From assembly GCA_947258985.1 (NCBI GenBank), contig CAMYKI010000019.1, forward strand, positions 1-40,335: a stretch of DNA of 40,335 nucleotides, in the 5' to 3' direction. A program made the translations under genes and the position numbers. The notes beneath the pieces were generated by a model. That model was given only the letters and a program-made list of their open reading frames with translations. It searched no databases and was not told where the DNA came from. This document shows, piece after piece, positions 7,740 through 14,873 of this stretch (positions within the stretch are counted from its first letter, which is position 1; the number at the start of each line of letters is the position of its first letter). This stretch comes from an uncultured Acidimicrobiaceae bacterium (GTDB taxonomy: Bacteria > Actinomycetota > Acidimicrobiia > Spongiisociales > UBA5794).

Positions 7740-8822
7740 CTATCCCGGGAACTGATCGAGGAAACGCACGTCGTTGTCAACGAAGTGTCTGATGGAGTCG
7801 ATGCCGTGTCGCACCATTGCCAGCCGCTCCACGCCCATACCAAAGGCAAAGCCGGTGACGGCGTCCGGGTCGTAGCCGACGGCTTCGAAGACTCTGGGGT
7901 CCACCATGCCGCAGCCCAGCATCTCGAGCCAACCGACTCCCTTGCACACCCGACAGGTGCTCTCGCCCCCATCACAGTTGAAGCAGGAGACATCAAGCTC
8001 CGCCGACGGCTCGGTGAATGGGAAGAAGTGTGGCCTCAGCCGGACTCGCGTGCTCGACCCGAAGAACTGCCGAGCGAACTCCGCAAGCGTGCCTTTCAAG
8101 TCGGCGAACGTAATGGCCTCGTCCACGGCGAGACCCTCGATCTGGTGGAACACCGGCAGGTGGGTGGCGTCGACGGTGTCGTTCCGGTATGTCTTCCCGG
8201 GGGCAACGATATACACCGGGGGATCGTGTATTTCCATGTACCTCGCCTGGACGGGTGACGTATGCGACCGAAGCAACATCTCGTCTTCGGGATTGCCGTA
8301 GTCGAGGTACATGGTGTCGGACTCGAGACGCCCCGGATGATCAGGCGGTGTGTTGAGCGCATCGAAGTTGTACCAGGCGAGCTCGGCTTCGGGCCCTTCT
8401 GCGATGTGATAGCCCAGGCCGATGAAGATGTCACATACCTCGTCGACTACCTGCTGAATCACGTGGATCCGGCCGGTGGGCATCGTCAGGTGGTCGACGG
8501 TGACGTCAACGAACTCCGCGGCGATAGTTGCCGCCCTCGCTGCTGCTTCGAGGTCTTGGCGCCGATCGGCAACGACAGCCTCGATCTGCTTGGCGATATC
8601 GTTGATGAGCCGGCCGGCGTCGCGTCGCTCTTCCTGCGGCATCTTGCCCAGATTGCGGCGGGCAGCTGCAATCGGCGATTCGCGCCCAACGGCACGTGCT
8701 TCCGCCGCGTCGAGTGCAGCCACGTCGGCGGCGGCCTCGACATCTGCGGTAGCGGTGGCAAGCAGCGTTTGAAGTGATTCTGCGAGATTCATGGGATCGA
8801 TCAGGTTAGCTGTGGGATTCAT
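7740..8822 (-). CDS. pheS: Phenylalanyl-tRNA synthetase alpha subunit
   Basis: Catalytic subunit of PheRS. The 360 residues start with an N-terminal coiled coil (about 5-85), then the class II core with motif 2 (GKTYRNDTVDATHLPVFHQ) and motif 3 (GFAFGMGVERLAM). A cysteine quartet near residue 280 (CFNCDGGESTCRVCKGVG) is a Zn-binding insertion known from part of this family. I chose ATG 8822 because AGGAG lies 6 nt upstream; the longer frame to 8852 would start inside the terminator hairpin, and ATG 8792 has no ribosome site. Expression appears to be controlled by the leader-peptide attenuator at 8851-9013. Confidence 0.96.
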   Translation of the reverse strand: MNPTANLIDPMNLAESLQTLLATATADVEAAADVAALDAAEARAVGRESPIAAARRNLGKMPQEERRDAGRLINDIAKQIEAVVADRRQDLEAAARAATIAAEFVDVTVDHLTMPTGRIHVIQQVVDEVCDIFIGLGYHIAEGPEAELAWYNFDALNTPPDHPGRLESDTMYLDYGNPEDEMLLRSHTSPVQARYMEIHDPPVYIVAPGKTYRNDTVDATHLPVFHQIEGLAVDEAITFADLKGTLAEFARQFFGSSTRVRLRPHFFPFTEPSAELDVSCFNCDGGESTCRVCKGVGWLEMLGCGMVDPRVFEAVGYDPDAVTGFAFGMGVERLAMVRHGIDSIRHFVDNDVRFLDQFPG

Positions 8823-8850
8823 CGGTGCTCCTGCAAGGGGGTTGCGCGGC

Positions 8851-8879
8851 AAAAAGAAAACCCGGAGCGTTGCTCCGGG
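8851..8879 (-). terminator. Attenuator terminator of the pheST operon
   Basis: On the minus strand CCCGGAGC-AAC-GCTCCGGG forms a perfect 8-bp stem followed by TTTTCTTTTT, a textbook intrinsic terminator 29 nt before the pheS start. Its 5' arm (8883-8872) can instead pair over 9 bp (CTCGCCCGG with CCGGGCGAG at 8926-8918) with an upstream segment, giving an antiterminator. That upstream segment can pair in turn with CCGGGC at 8939-8934. This is the 1:2, 2:3, 3:4 arrangement of classical attenuation. Confidence 0.85.
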
Positions 8880-8904
8880 CGAGATTGCTGTTGTGGGTGC
8901 TATT

Positions 8905-8976
8905 TCACGACATGCGACTCGCCCGGGCTCCGGGCCCGGTAAACGCGAAGTGCTGGCGCTGCAGAAGCGATTTCAT
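8905..8976 (-). CDS. pheL: Putative Phe leader peptide, 23 aa
   Basis: The ATG at 8976 opens a frame encoding MKSLLQRQHFAFTGPGARAS then RMS and TGA. The two Phe codons (HFAF) lie just upstream of attenuator segment 1, so a ribosome stalled there for lack of Phe-tRNA would mask segment 1 and free segment 2 to form the antiterminator. A ribosome reaching the stop codon would cover segment 2 and allow termination. There is no Shine-Dalgarno, but the -10 box ends 8 nt before the ATG, so a leaderless transcript is plausible. The name pheL is by analogy with enteric pheST leaders. Confidence 0.65.
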   Translation of the reverse strand: MKSLLQRQHFAFTGPGARASRMS

Positions 8977-8984
8977 AGGGAGCA

Positions 8985-9013
8985 ACGCTATCCAGAGGCG
9001 TCCCCAAATGCAA
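8985..9013 (-). promoter_or_regulatory. Putative pheST promoter
   Basis: -35 TTGCAT (9013-9008) and -10 TAGCGT (8990-8985) with a 17-nt spacer. The -10 matches the actinobacterial TANNNT pattern. Initiation would be at, or one or two bases before, the A of the leader-peptide ATG (8976). It begins 7 nt after the upstream methyltransferase gene. Confidence 0.55.
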
Positions 9014-9019
9014 GGTGTT

Positions 9020-9772
9020 TCAGCGTGCGTTCATCCGGAGATACATGGCGATACCTGCCGCGACCGCCGCGTTGAGGCTCTCCGCACCGCCGGGCATGGG
9101 TAGCGAAAAGACATTGACTCCCGGTGTGTCCACGACTCGCCCGGGCACCCCGTGTGCCTCGTTCCCGATGATCAGTGCAACGGGGACCGGGATGCCTACC
9201 ACCTCGTCCGCCGGCGCCGACGCTCCCGCCGCAGCCACCAGCGGCGTTAGGCCGGATGCGATGAGCACCCCGGGATCGGGGTCTAGATCGACGATCGGGG
9301 GCGCCCGGAAGTGGCCACCTACCCCTGACCGGATCACCTTCGGTGACCACAGATCAACGCATCCCGCCGTGGCAATCACCTGGAAGCCAAAGGCTCCGGC
9401 GGTCCTGATGATGGTTCCGGCGTTGCCGGGGTCGGCAATGTCCCACAGCACAACGGAGTCGCGCGGTTCCAGTGGCGGGGTTTCAGGGATCGAGACGACT
9501 GCTACCGGACCGCGCGGGTTCACGCTCGAGGCCAGGGCGCCCATGACCTGGGGTGTTACCCGTAGCAGACTGCAGCCTTGCTCTTTGCAAATGCGTGCCG
9601 TCGCTGCGTCCTCTTCGAGAGCAAAGACTTCGTGAATTTGTGCTGCCGCGGCCGCAGCCTCTTCGAGAAGGAATGGACCCTCGACAAGAGTATTGCCCAT
9701 CTGACGCCGAACGCGAGTGCGCCGCAGCTTCTTCGCTGCGGCGACTCTGTTGTTGCGGGAAGACGTGATCAC
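9020..9772 (-). CDS. SpoU/TrmH-family RNA 2'-O-ribose methyltransferase
   Basis: Methylates a ribose 2'-OH in rRNA or tRNA using SAM. The 250-residue protein has an N-terminal substrate-binding domain (about 1-85, with RRQMGNTLVEGPFLLEEA) and a C-terminal SPOUT knot domain with the three signatures DPGNAGTIIRTAGAFG, IIGNEAHGV and LPMPGGAESLNAAVAAGI. The exact target cannot be told; neighbours of rplT and pheS of this type are usually annotated as 23S rRNA methyltransferases. I chose GTG 9772, which avoids overlap with rplT; TTG 9778 is an alternative. The longer frame to 9862 overlaps rplT and adds unconserved sequence. Last gene of the infC operon. Confidence 0.9.
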   Translation of the reverse strand: MITSSRNNRVAAAKKLRRTRVRRQMGNTLVEGPFLLEEAAAAAAQIHEVFALEEDAATARICKEQGCSLLRVTPQVMGALASSVNPRGPVAVVSIPETPPLEPRDSVVLWDIADPGNAGTIIRTAGAFGFQVIATAGCVDLWSPKVIRSGVGGHFRAPPIVDLDPDPGVLIASGLTPLVAAAGASAPADEVVGIPVPVALIIGNEAHGVPGRVVDTPGVNVFSLPMPGGAESLNAAVAAGIAMYLRMNAR

Positions 9773-9797
9773 GTCCAACGGTCCATCCGCCGATATC

Positions 9798-10154
9798 TCA
9801 GGCCTCGACGCTTCGAGACACTGCGACCAGTTGTGCGAATGCTGCAGGATCGTTGACCGCAATGTCGGCCAACATCTTCCGATCTACCTCGACCTCGGCG
9901 GCCTTCAGCCCGGCAATCATCTGCGAGTAGGTAGAGCCGTTCTGGCGGGCGGCGGCGTTGATACGCTGAATCCAGAGCCGCCGGAACTCGCCTTTGCGAG
10001 CCCTGCGATCGCGGTATGCGTACTGGCCGGAATTGAGCGTCTGCTCGCGGGCGGTGCGATATCTGCGGCTGCGGGCGCCGGTGTACCCGGAGGCTCGCTC
10101 CATTACCTTGCGGCGTTTCTTGTGCGCGTTTACCGCGCGCTTCACTCGTGCCAT
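9798..10154 (-). CDS. rplT: 50S ribosomal protein L20
   Basis: Early-assembly 23S rRNA-binding protein of the large subunit. At 118 residues it has the family's usual length and is conserved throughout: [46 protein letters not shown] and the C-terminal globular domain (about 60-118, with [10 protein letters not shown] and DRKMLADIA). In many bacteria L20 also represses its own infC-rpmI-rplT operon by binding its mRNA; the long infC leader leaves room for that here, but it is not shown. Confidence 0.98.
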   Translation of the reverse strand: MARVKRAVNAHKKRRKVMERASGYTGARSRRYRTAREQTLNSGQYAYRDRRARKGEFRRLWIQRINAAARQNGSTYSQMIAGLKAAEVEVDRKMLADIAVNDPAAFAQLVAVSRSVEA

Positions 10155-10169
10155 TGTGTCCTGACCTTC

Positions 10170-10364
10170 CTAGCGACCGAGCAGGCGGCCGGCGCGCTTT
10201 GCGTCTTTGCCCTGCAGCGTCGATTCGCCCGCCACACGACGCCAGCGGGTAGCGCTCTTGCTGTGTCGGTTGTGCCCGCGCCAAGCCTTGGCGTGCCGGA
10301 TCTTTCCGGTACCGGTCACCTTGTAGCGCTTGGCAGCGCCTTTGTGTGTTTTTTGCTTGGGCAC
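10170..10364 (-). CDS. rpmI: 50S ribosomal protein L35
   Basis: Small basic protein of the large ribosomal subunit, 64 residues, full length. [20 protein letters not shown] is the family signature and the C-terminus [12 protein letters not shown] is typical. It lies between infC (3 nt) and rplT (15 nt) in the standard infC-rpmI-rplT order. Confidence 0.98.
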   Translation of the reverse strand: MPKQKTHKGAAKRYKVTGTGKIRHAKAWRGHNRHSKSATRWRRVAGESTLQGKDAKRAGRLLGR

Positions 10365-10367
10365 TTC

Positions 10368-10967
10368 CTACTCCTCTTCGGGTTCGGCCTCGGAGCCTGA
10401 TACCTCTTCGACGGCATCGCTCTGCGCCTTCGAACCGCTGTCCTCCCTGGTCCGCTGCCTTCGCAACGGTGCGAGAACCATCGTCATCTGCCTGCCATCG
10501 AGGCGGGGCATGGTCTCGACAGTTCCATATTCCTCCACGGCACTCTCGAGCCGCTGCAGGATGTTGCTGCCGAGTTCTGGATGGGTTACCTCGCGTCCTC
10601 TGAACCGCATAACAACCTTGACCTTGTCGCCGTTGCGGAGGAATTTCTCCACCCGCTTTCGCTTGACGTCGAAATCCGACGAAGCGATCTTCGGTCGAAA
10701 CTGAACCTCTTTGATCACGGTTCTGGTCTGGTTCTTCCGAGCCTCGCGTGCCTTGACGGAGGCTTCGTACTTGAACTTGCCGTAGTCCATCAGTCGAACA
10801 ACTGGGGGCCGGGCGTCCGGGGCTACTTCGACGAGATCGAGACCAAGCTGGTCGGCCAGCCATCGTGCCTCATCGATTCCTTTGATCCCGACCTGCCCGC
10901 CGCTGGGGTCAACAAGCCGCACTTCTTTGGCGCGGATCTTCTCGTTTACCCGTGGTTCGTTGGCGAT
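10368..10967 (-). CDS. infC: Translation initiation factor IF-3, ATC start
   Basis: Binds the 30S subunit, prevents premature 50S joining and checks start-codon pairing. The 199 residues have the N domain (about 1-75, NEPRVNEKIRAKEVRLVD through LMDYGKFKYE) and C domain (about 85-170, RPKIASSDFDVKRKR through GTVETMPRLDGR), then an acidic tail EVSGSEAEPEEE. The conserved N-terminus begins at ATC 10967, preceded by AGGAGG with 6-nt spacing. An in-frame TAG lies six codons upstream and no ATG, GTG, TTG or CTG occurs between, so the start must be ATC or the protein loses its conserved N-terminus. Non-canonical infC starts (AUU in E. coli, AUC in Myxococcus) underlie IF3 autocontrol. Confidence 0.96.
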   Translation of the reverse strand: MANEPRVNEKIRAKEVRLVDPSGGQVGIKGIDEARWLADQLGLDLVEVAPDARPPVVRLMDYGKFKYEASVKAREARKNQTRTVIKEVQFRPKIASSDFDVKRKRVEKFLRNGDKVKVVMRFRGREVTHPELGSNILQRLESAVEEYGTVETMPRLDGRQMTMVLAPLRRQRTREDSGSKAQSDAVEEVSGSEAEPEEE

Positions 10968-11007
10968 GGGAGACCTCCTGTTCTAGTCATTAGTTCTCTT
11001 CCGACGC

Positions 11008-11037
11008 AAAACAAAAGGCAGCACAAACGGTACTGCC
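11008..11037 (-). terminator. Terminator-like hairpin in the infC leader
   Basis: On the minus strand GGCAGTAC-CGTTT-GTGCTGCC forms an 8-bp stem (one G-U) followed by TTTTGTTTTG, 40 nt before the infC start and well downstream of the promoter at 11240-11267. Its position after a ~200-nt leader makes it a candidate regulated terminator, like the L20-controlled leader of B. subtilis infC. The upstream leader holds another small hairpin, GGTCC-TAACA-GGACC. No specific L20-binding structure was established. Confidence 0.6.
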
Positions 11038-11239
11038 TGAAGTCTGACCACAGCGCACTCTCTCACGAGGCTGCTGGACCGTGCCAGTTCCGCCTCGCCG
11101 GTCCTGTTAGGACCAAGTCGTCGAAACGGGCGAGCCGTCACGGCAAGAGTCCACCAGCCTCTTTCAAGGTGGCCGGGTGGGAAGCAGGCGCCTCCGCTTG
11201 CGTCGGTTGTGAACCCGGCCTGCGGCCGAGTTGGCCTGG

Positions 11240-11267
11240 AGTATACGGATGTGGCGGCCGTCGTCAA
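11240..11267 (-). promoter_or_regulatory. Promoter of the infC-rpmI-rplT operon
   Basis: -35 TTGACG (11267-11262) and -10 TATACT (11245-11240) with a 16-nt spacer, close to consensus, begin 3 nt after the ribH stop codon. Transcription would start near 11233 and leave a leader of about 265 nt before infC. The 94-codon open frame across the leader looks like chance and has no recognisable product. Confidence 0.7.
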
Positions 11268-11269
11268 TC

Positions 11270-11740
11270 CTACGCCCGGTCGGCGATGTCTTTCAGCAGC
11301 AACGCGGTTTGCACCGCAGCGGCCGCGGCTTCCGCCCCTTTGTTGCCGGGACCCGGAGTGCTTCTGGTCAGGGCATGACTCTCGTCACGAACCGTGAGGA
11401 TCCCGAATGCGACCGGTTTGCCGACGTCGAGCATCACCCTGAGCAGGCCTTCCGACGCCCGGTGAGCCACGTGTTCGTAGTGATCTGTCTCACCGTCGAC
11501 TACGGCGCCTAGGGCTATCACGCCGTCGTACCCGGATTCAAGGAGCTTCTGCGCGACCAACGGGAGCTCATAGGCTCCCGGGGTGTCCACAACGACATAG
11601 TCGGCGCCGCTCGCCTCCAGGAAGTCGATCGCCCCGTCGCGCAACCCAGAGGTTATGTGGTCGTTGTAACGAGATCGCGCTATCGCGAACCGATAACCCG
11701 ATGCGTCTACGGGGTGGAGCGGCTGCGGTTCGTCGCTCAT
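11270..11740 (-). CDS. ribH: 6,7-dimethyl-8-ribityllumazine synthase
   Basis: Condenses 5-amino-6-ribitylaminouracil with dihydroxybutanone phosphate to lumazine, the penultimate riboflavin step, usually as an icosahedral shell. The 156 residues show ARSRYNDHITSGLRDGAID near the start, PGAYELPLVAQ (about 55-65), GAVVDGETDHYEHVA with the catalytic-site His region (about 77-92) and FGILTV near 112. Start ATG 11740 overlaps the ribBA stop (ATGA). Last gene of the riboflavin operon; the next promoter follows at once with no terminator between. Confidence 0.97.
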   Translation of the reverse strand: MSDEPQPLHPVDASGYRFAIARSRYNDHITSGLRDGAIDFLEASGADYVVVDTPGAYELPLVAQKLLESGYDGVIALGAVVDGETDHYEHVAHRASEGLLRVMLDVGKPVAFGILTVRDESHALTRSTPGPGNKGAEAAAAAVQTALLLKDIADRA

Positions 11741-12951
11741 TGAGTCTCCGGGTGCCCGACGAGGTGTCCGAGACGGTTCACCTTCGTTTCCATGTATGCC
11801 TTGTTGTCCCCGTTGAGCCCCACGACGAGCGAGACTCGATCCCCAACGTCGATACCGAATGTCTGGAGCGCCTCGATCTTGCTCGGGTTGTTTGTCATTA
11901 GCCGGACGCTTGAAACCTTCAGGTCGTGGAGGATCTGGGCTTCGATTCCATAGTGGCGGGCATCCGCCGGCAACCCTTGCTCGAGATTGGCGTCGACGGT
12001 GTCTTTGCCTTCGTCCTGGAGGCGGTAGGCGTGAAGTTTTGCCAGCAGCCCGATTCCGCGACCCTCATGCGCTTCGTTGTAGGTGATAATCCCGCTGCCC
12101 TCTTCGGCGATCAGCTTCATCGAAGCCTCCAACTGGGGGCCGCAGTCGCAGCGACGGCTCCGCAAGACGTCACCTGTCAGGCATCGGGAGTGCACCCTCG
12201 TGAGCACGTCTTCCTGTCCGGACACCTCTCCAAACACAAGGGCCACATGTTCGGTGCCGTCCACCGTCGACCGATAGCCGTAGGCGCTGAAGACGCCATA
12301 ATCGGTCGGGAGCAATGTCTCGACCTCGCGGGTCACCAGGGCTTCGTTTCGCCACCGATAGGTCACAAGGTCGTCCATAGTTATGAGGGGAATGCCCATT
12401 TTCTCGGCAAACCGACCCAGCTCTTCTCCCCGGGCCATCGCACCGTCCTCGCGCACCACCTCGCACAGGACGCCCGCAGGAAACAAACCGGCGAGTCGAG
12501 CAAGGTCGACGGCGGCCTCCGTGTGTCCCGGCCGGACCAACACTCCCCCGTCCCGGTACCGCAGCGGAAAGATGTGCCCGGGTCGAGCCAGATCGCGCGG
12601 TCTCGTTTCCGGCTCGACCATGGCGAGAATTGTCGCCGCCCGGTCCCCCGCCGAGATACCGGTCGTCGTCTTGCCGACCACGTCCACAGAAACGGTGAAG
12701 GCGGTCTTGTGCGAATCCGTGTTCTCGAGAACCATTAGCGGCAGCCCGAGTTCGTCAAGACGGTCCCCGGTGGTGGGCAGACAAATCAGACCGCTGGTGT
12801 GCCTCACCATGAAGGCGATCTTCTCCGGTGTCACCTTCTCTGCAGCGATGATGAGATCGCCTTCGTTCTCCCGATCCTCGTCGTCGATCACAAGAACGAA
12901 TTTGCCGGCGGCAATAGCGGCGATGGCCTCTTCGACTTTCGCCTTCTTCAC
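11737..12951 (-). CDS. ribBA: Bifunctional DHBP synthase / GTP cyclohydrolase II
   Basis: Makes both riboflavin precursors: RibB (about 1-200) converts ribulose 5-phosphate to dihydroxybutanone phosphate, and RibA (about 205-404) opens GTP. RibB motifs are [26 protein letters not shown] and [16 protein letters not shown]. RibA has the Zn cysteines in [20 protein letters not shown] and the HEGRGIGL and ADARHYGI segments. Departures from what I recall of actinobacterial RibA: the residues before HEGRG read NEA where MRG is usual, RVPL reads RVSL, and TKRDKLGH reads TKVNRLGH, so the cyclohydrolase half may be diverged. Start GTG 12951 overlaps the ribE stop (GTGA). Confidence 0.95.
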   Translation of the reverse strand: MKKAKVEEAIAAIAAGKFVLVIDDEDRENEGDLIIAAEKVTPEKIAFMVRHTSGLICLPTTGDRLDELGLPLMVLENTDSHKTAFTVSVDVVGKTTTGISAGDRAATILAMVEPETRPRDLARPGHIFPLRYRDGGVLVRPGHTEAAVDLARLAGLFPAGVLCEVVREDGAMARGEELGRFAEKMGIPLITMDDLVTYRWRNEALVTREVETLLPTDYGVFSAYGYRSTVDGTEHVALVFGEVSGQEDVLTRVHSRCLTGDVLRSRRCDCGPQLEASMKLIAEEGSGIITYNEAHEGRGIGLLAKLHAYRLQDEGKDTVDANLEQGLPADARHYGIEAQILHDLKVSSVRLMTNNPSKIEALQTFGIDVGDRVSLVVGLNGDNKAYMETKVNRLGHLVGHPETQ

Positions 12952-13544
12952 GGTTTCATCAGCCTTTCTACGTACTTCGCGAGCACGTCCATTTCCAGAT
13001 TCACAAGATCCCCAACGCTGCGACGGCCCAGTACCGTCACCTCGAGCGTGTGGGGGATCAAAACGATTTCAAACCACGTAGATGGTTCGGCGCCGACGGC
13101 GGTAACGGTCAGACTCACGCCGTCAACTGTCACAGAGCCCTTTTCCACCACGTAGCGCGCCAGATCGCTCGACAGCCCAATACGCATTCGGATTGCCTCG
13201 CCCTCGGACTCGGTTGCATCTACCGTCCCTACACCGTCCACGTGGCCCTGAACAATGTGCCCATCAAAACGGCCGTCTGCAGCCATGGGACGCTCCATGT
13301 CAACCCGAGCACCGGCAACGAGACTCCCCAGATTGCTGCGGGCCAGAGACTCTTGCACCACCTCGACGGTCACAGCACCCCCGCCAACATCGACCGCGGT
13401 GAGACAGACGCCATTTATTGCCACGGAGTCGCCAATCTTCATGTCGGCAACCACCGTCCGCTCCTCGATACGTAATCGGCGGCCCGTCGCCGTCTCGGCA
13501 ACGTCGCCCACAGTTCCCATCGCGGCAACTATCCCGGTAAACAT
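12948..13544 (-). CDS. ribE: Riboflavin synthase alpha chain
   Basis: Dismutates two lumazines to riboflavin. The 198 residues form the two homologous lumazine-binding barrels: [13 protein letters not shown] at the N-terminus, [11 protein letters not shown] (about 43-53) in the first, [13 protein letters not shown] (about 95-107) and [11 protein letters not shown] (about 141-151) in the second. The ATG at 13544 overlaps the ribD stop as TGATG. The frame is also open upstream through the 5' part of ribD because of the ribD frame break, so a RibD-RibE fusion could be read; the independent start is the conventional call. Confidence 0.95.
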   Translation of the reverse strand: MFTGIVAAMGTVGDVAETATGRRLRIEERTVVADMKIGDSVAINGVCLTAVDVGGGAVTVEVVQESLARSNLGSLVAGARVDMERPMAADGRFDGHIVQGHVDGVGTVDATESEGEAIRMRIGLSSDLARYVVEKGSVTVDGVSLTVTAVGAEPSTWFEIVLIPHTLEVTVLGRRSVGDLVNLEMDVLAKYVERLMKP

Positions 13545-14570
13545 CAGGTCACCACATCCATGTCGACGCGCAGATCGTCGCCGAGTTGTTTCACCGATGT
13601 GATGTCGACCGCGACCGCATCCCCCAGAGTGCCGAATGTGCCGGCGAAAGCGGCCATGCCGGTGCCCAACCCAAGCTTTGAACCGAAATAGATGGCGATA
13701 CGATCCACATGGCCCGATTCGACGAGACGGGTCGCCAGCGTGGCCCCTCCCTCGATGAGAGCGGCAACGTAGCCTCGACTTCCCAGATCCTCGAGCGCGG
13801 CCGCGAGGTCCACCATCTCTCCCTTGCCGGCGATGACCTGCTCGGCCGGCAGGTCCCAGAGGTCGGCGGCCGGCGATCACGACAGGACGAGGCTGCCGTC
13901 CGCGGTACCCGTCGAGACGAACGTCGAGACGGGGGTTGTCGTCGAAGACAGTCCCGGCACCAACCACAACGACATCGGATTCAGCACGTAGCCGGTGCCC
14001 GTCTGCCCGGGCCTCGGGCCCGGTTATCCATTGCGAGGTGCGGTCGGCGGCGCCAATCTGGCCGTCCAGCGTCATCGCAAGCTTCAGCGTTACGAGAGGA
14101 AGACCCGTCCGGCGATGATGGAAATAGCCCGGATCTGCGTTCTCGATCTCCTCGGCAAGGACGCCGTGGATTACTTCGATACCAGCTGTGCGGAGTCGAT
14201 TGACTCCCGATCCGTCTACCCGCACGTCCGGGTCAAGTGTTCCGACAACCACCCGCTCGATTCCGGCGGCGACTATCGCTTCCACACATGGCGGTGTTCG
14301 CCCCTCGTGGGAACAGGGTTCGAGGGTGACGTACATTGTGCCGCCACGTGCCAGAGCGCCGGCATCGTCGAGGGCGATGACCTCGGCGTGTGGCTCTCCA
14401 GCGCGCTGGTGGACGCCGGCACCGACCATGGCTTCTGCGGAAACGACAACAGCGCCGACCCGCGGATTGGGATGTGGTTGAGTCTGCTTCGCCAGACTCA
14501 ACGCCTCCCGCATGAGATCTTCCGCTCGGCGCTGCTCAGTTCGGTTGTCGGACAATGCGCGTCTCGACAC
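13544..14570 (-). CDS. ribD: RibD deaminase/reductase, interrupted by a frame change
   Basis: Normally deaminates and then reduces the pyrimidine intermediate of riboflavin synthesis. GTG 14570 follows AGGAGG by 4-5 nt. The N-terminal CMP/dCMP-type deaminase domain has HAEV and PCSHEGRTPPC (Zn ligands), and the reductase begins LKLAMTLDGQIG. After RPVVIAGRRPL (about 13861) the frame goes wrong; the family sequence resumes one frame over as DLPAEQVIAGKGEMVDLAAA and runs through GYVAALIEGGATLA to a TGA at 13546-13544. The linker between the two parts is about 15-20 residues shorter than I remember for the family, so a small out-of-frame deletion near 13841-13875 fits best. It may be a true mutation or an assembly error. 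The upstream frame stays open into ribE. Confidence 0.85.
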
Positions 14571-14573
14571 ACG

Positions 14574-14692
14574 CCCTCCTTCTCTCATCCGGACTGTCAC
14601 CGTCGGCCCCGGAGTTTCACCGGATCCACCCCTATGCGGGGGTCGCGGGCTTTCACCGCCGGTCGGGGATTTCACCCTGCCCTGAAGGGGGC
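14574..14692 (-). promoter_or_regulatory. FMN riboswitch (RFN element)
   Basis: The minus strand holds the conserved RFN segments in order: CCTTCAGGGCAGGGTGAAAT, CCCGACCGGCGGTGAAAGCC, a variable arm, GGTGAAACTCCGG, GCCGACGGTGACAGTCCGGA and TGAGAGAAGG. P1 pairs CCTTC (14688-14684) with GAAGG (14582-14578). The 3' arm overlaps the AGGAGG Shine-Dalgarno of ribD, so FMN binding probably blocks translation initiation of the operon; I see no terminator between the aptamer and the GTG. Confidence 0.95.
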
Positions 14693-14709
14693 TCTCTACT
14701 TCCAAGAGG

Positions 14710-14715
14710 ATTCTA
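14710..14715 (-). promoter_or_regulatory. Possible -10 box of the riboflavin operon
   Basis: TAGAAT on the minus strand lies about 20 nt upstream of the riboswitch P1 stem, a fitting distance for its -10. No -35 of consensus type is found 16-18 nt upstream, so this is a weak call. Confidence 0.35.
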
Positions 14716-14765
14716 CCGCACGCACCCACCGGCATATCCACCTAGCTGCGACAAAGGTGAAGAAC

Positions 14766-14870
14766 GTTGACGCAACAAAGCCGCGTCAACCGGAATTGGA
14801 CGGCCCGCAGGGCCGATGCAAACAGACCGAACGCCCTGAGGCGTGAGTCGACCGAATCCTGATTCGGTCG
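14766..14870. repeat. Three inverted repeats between the GGDEF gene and the rib operon
   Basis: CGACCGAATC/GATTCGGTCG (14849-14858 and 14861-14870, 10 bp, 2-nt spacer) starts 3 nt after the stop codon of the REC-GGDEF gene. CGGCCC-GCA-GGGCCG lies at 14801-14815, and GTTGACGC/GCGTCAAC at 14766-14773 and 14783-14790. None is followed by a clear T-run on the minus strand, so Rho-independent termination is doubtful. They may serve termination, mRNA end protection or protein binding. No gene is seen in this stretch. Confidence 0.5.
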
Positions 14871-14873
14871 AAA

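Noticed and set aside
8821..9019. T-box riboswitch before pheS
   Set aside because: No T-box core sequence or specifier loop was found; the alternating hairpins and Phe-containing ORF fit ribosome-dependent attenuation.
10983..11267. 94-codon frame across the infC leader
   Set aside because: No family resemblance and it begins at the promoter -35; the region is better explained as a structured leader.
12948..14741. Single 597-codon RibD-RibE fusion starting at 14741
   Set aside because: The N-terminal part translates the FMN riboswitch and the middle is out-of-frame ribD, so it is not a natural fusion; treated as frame-broken ribD plus ribE.
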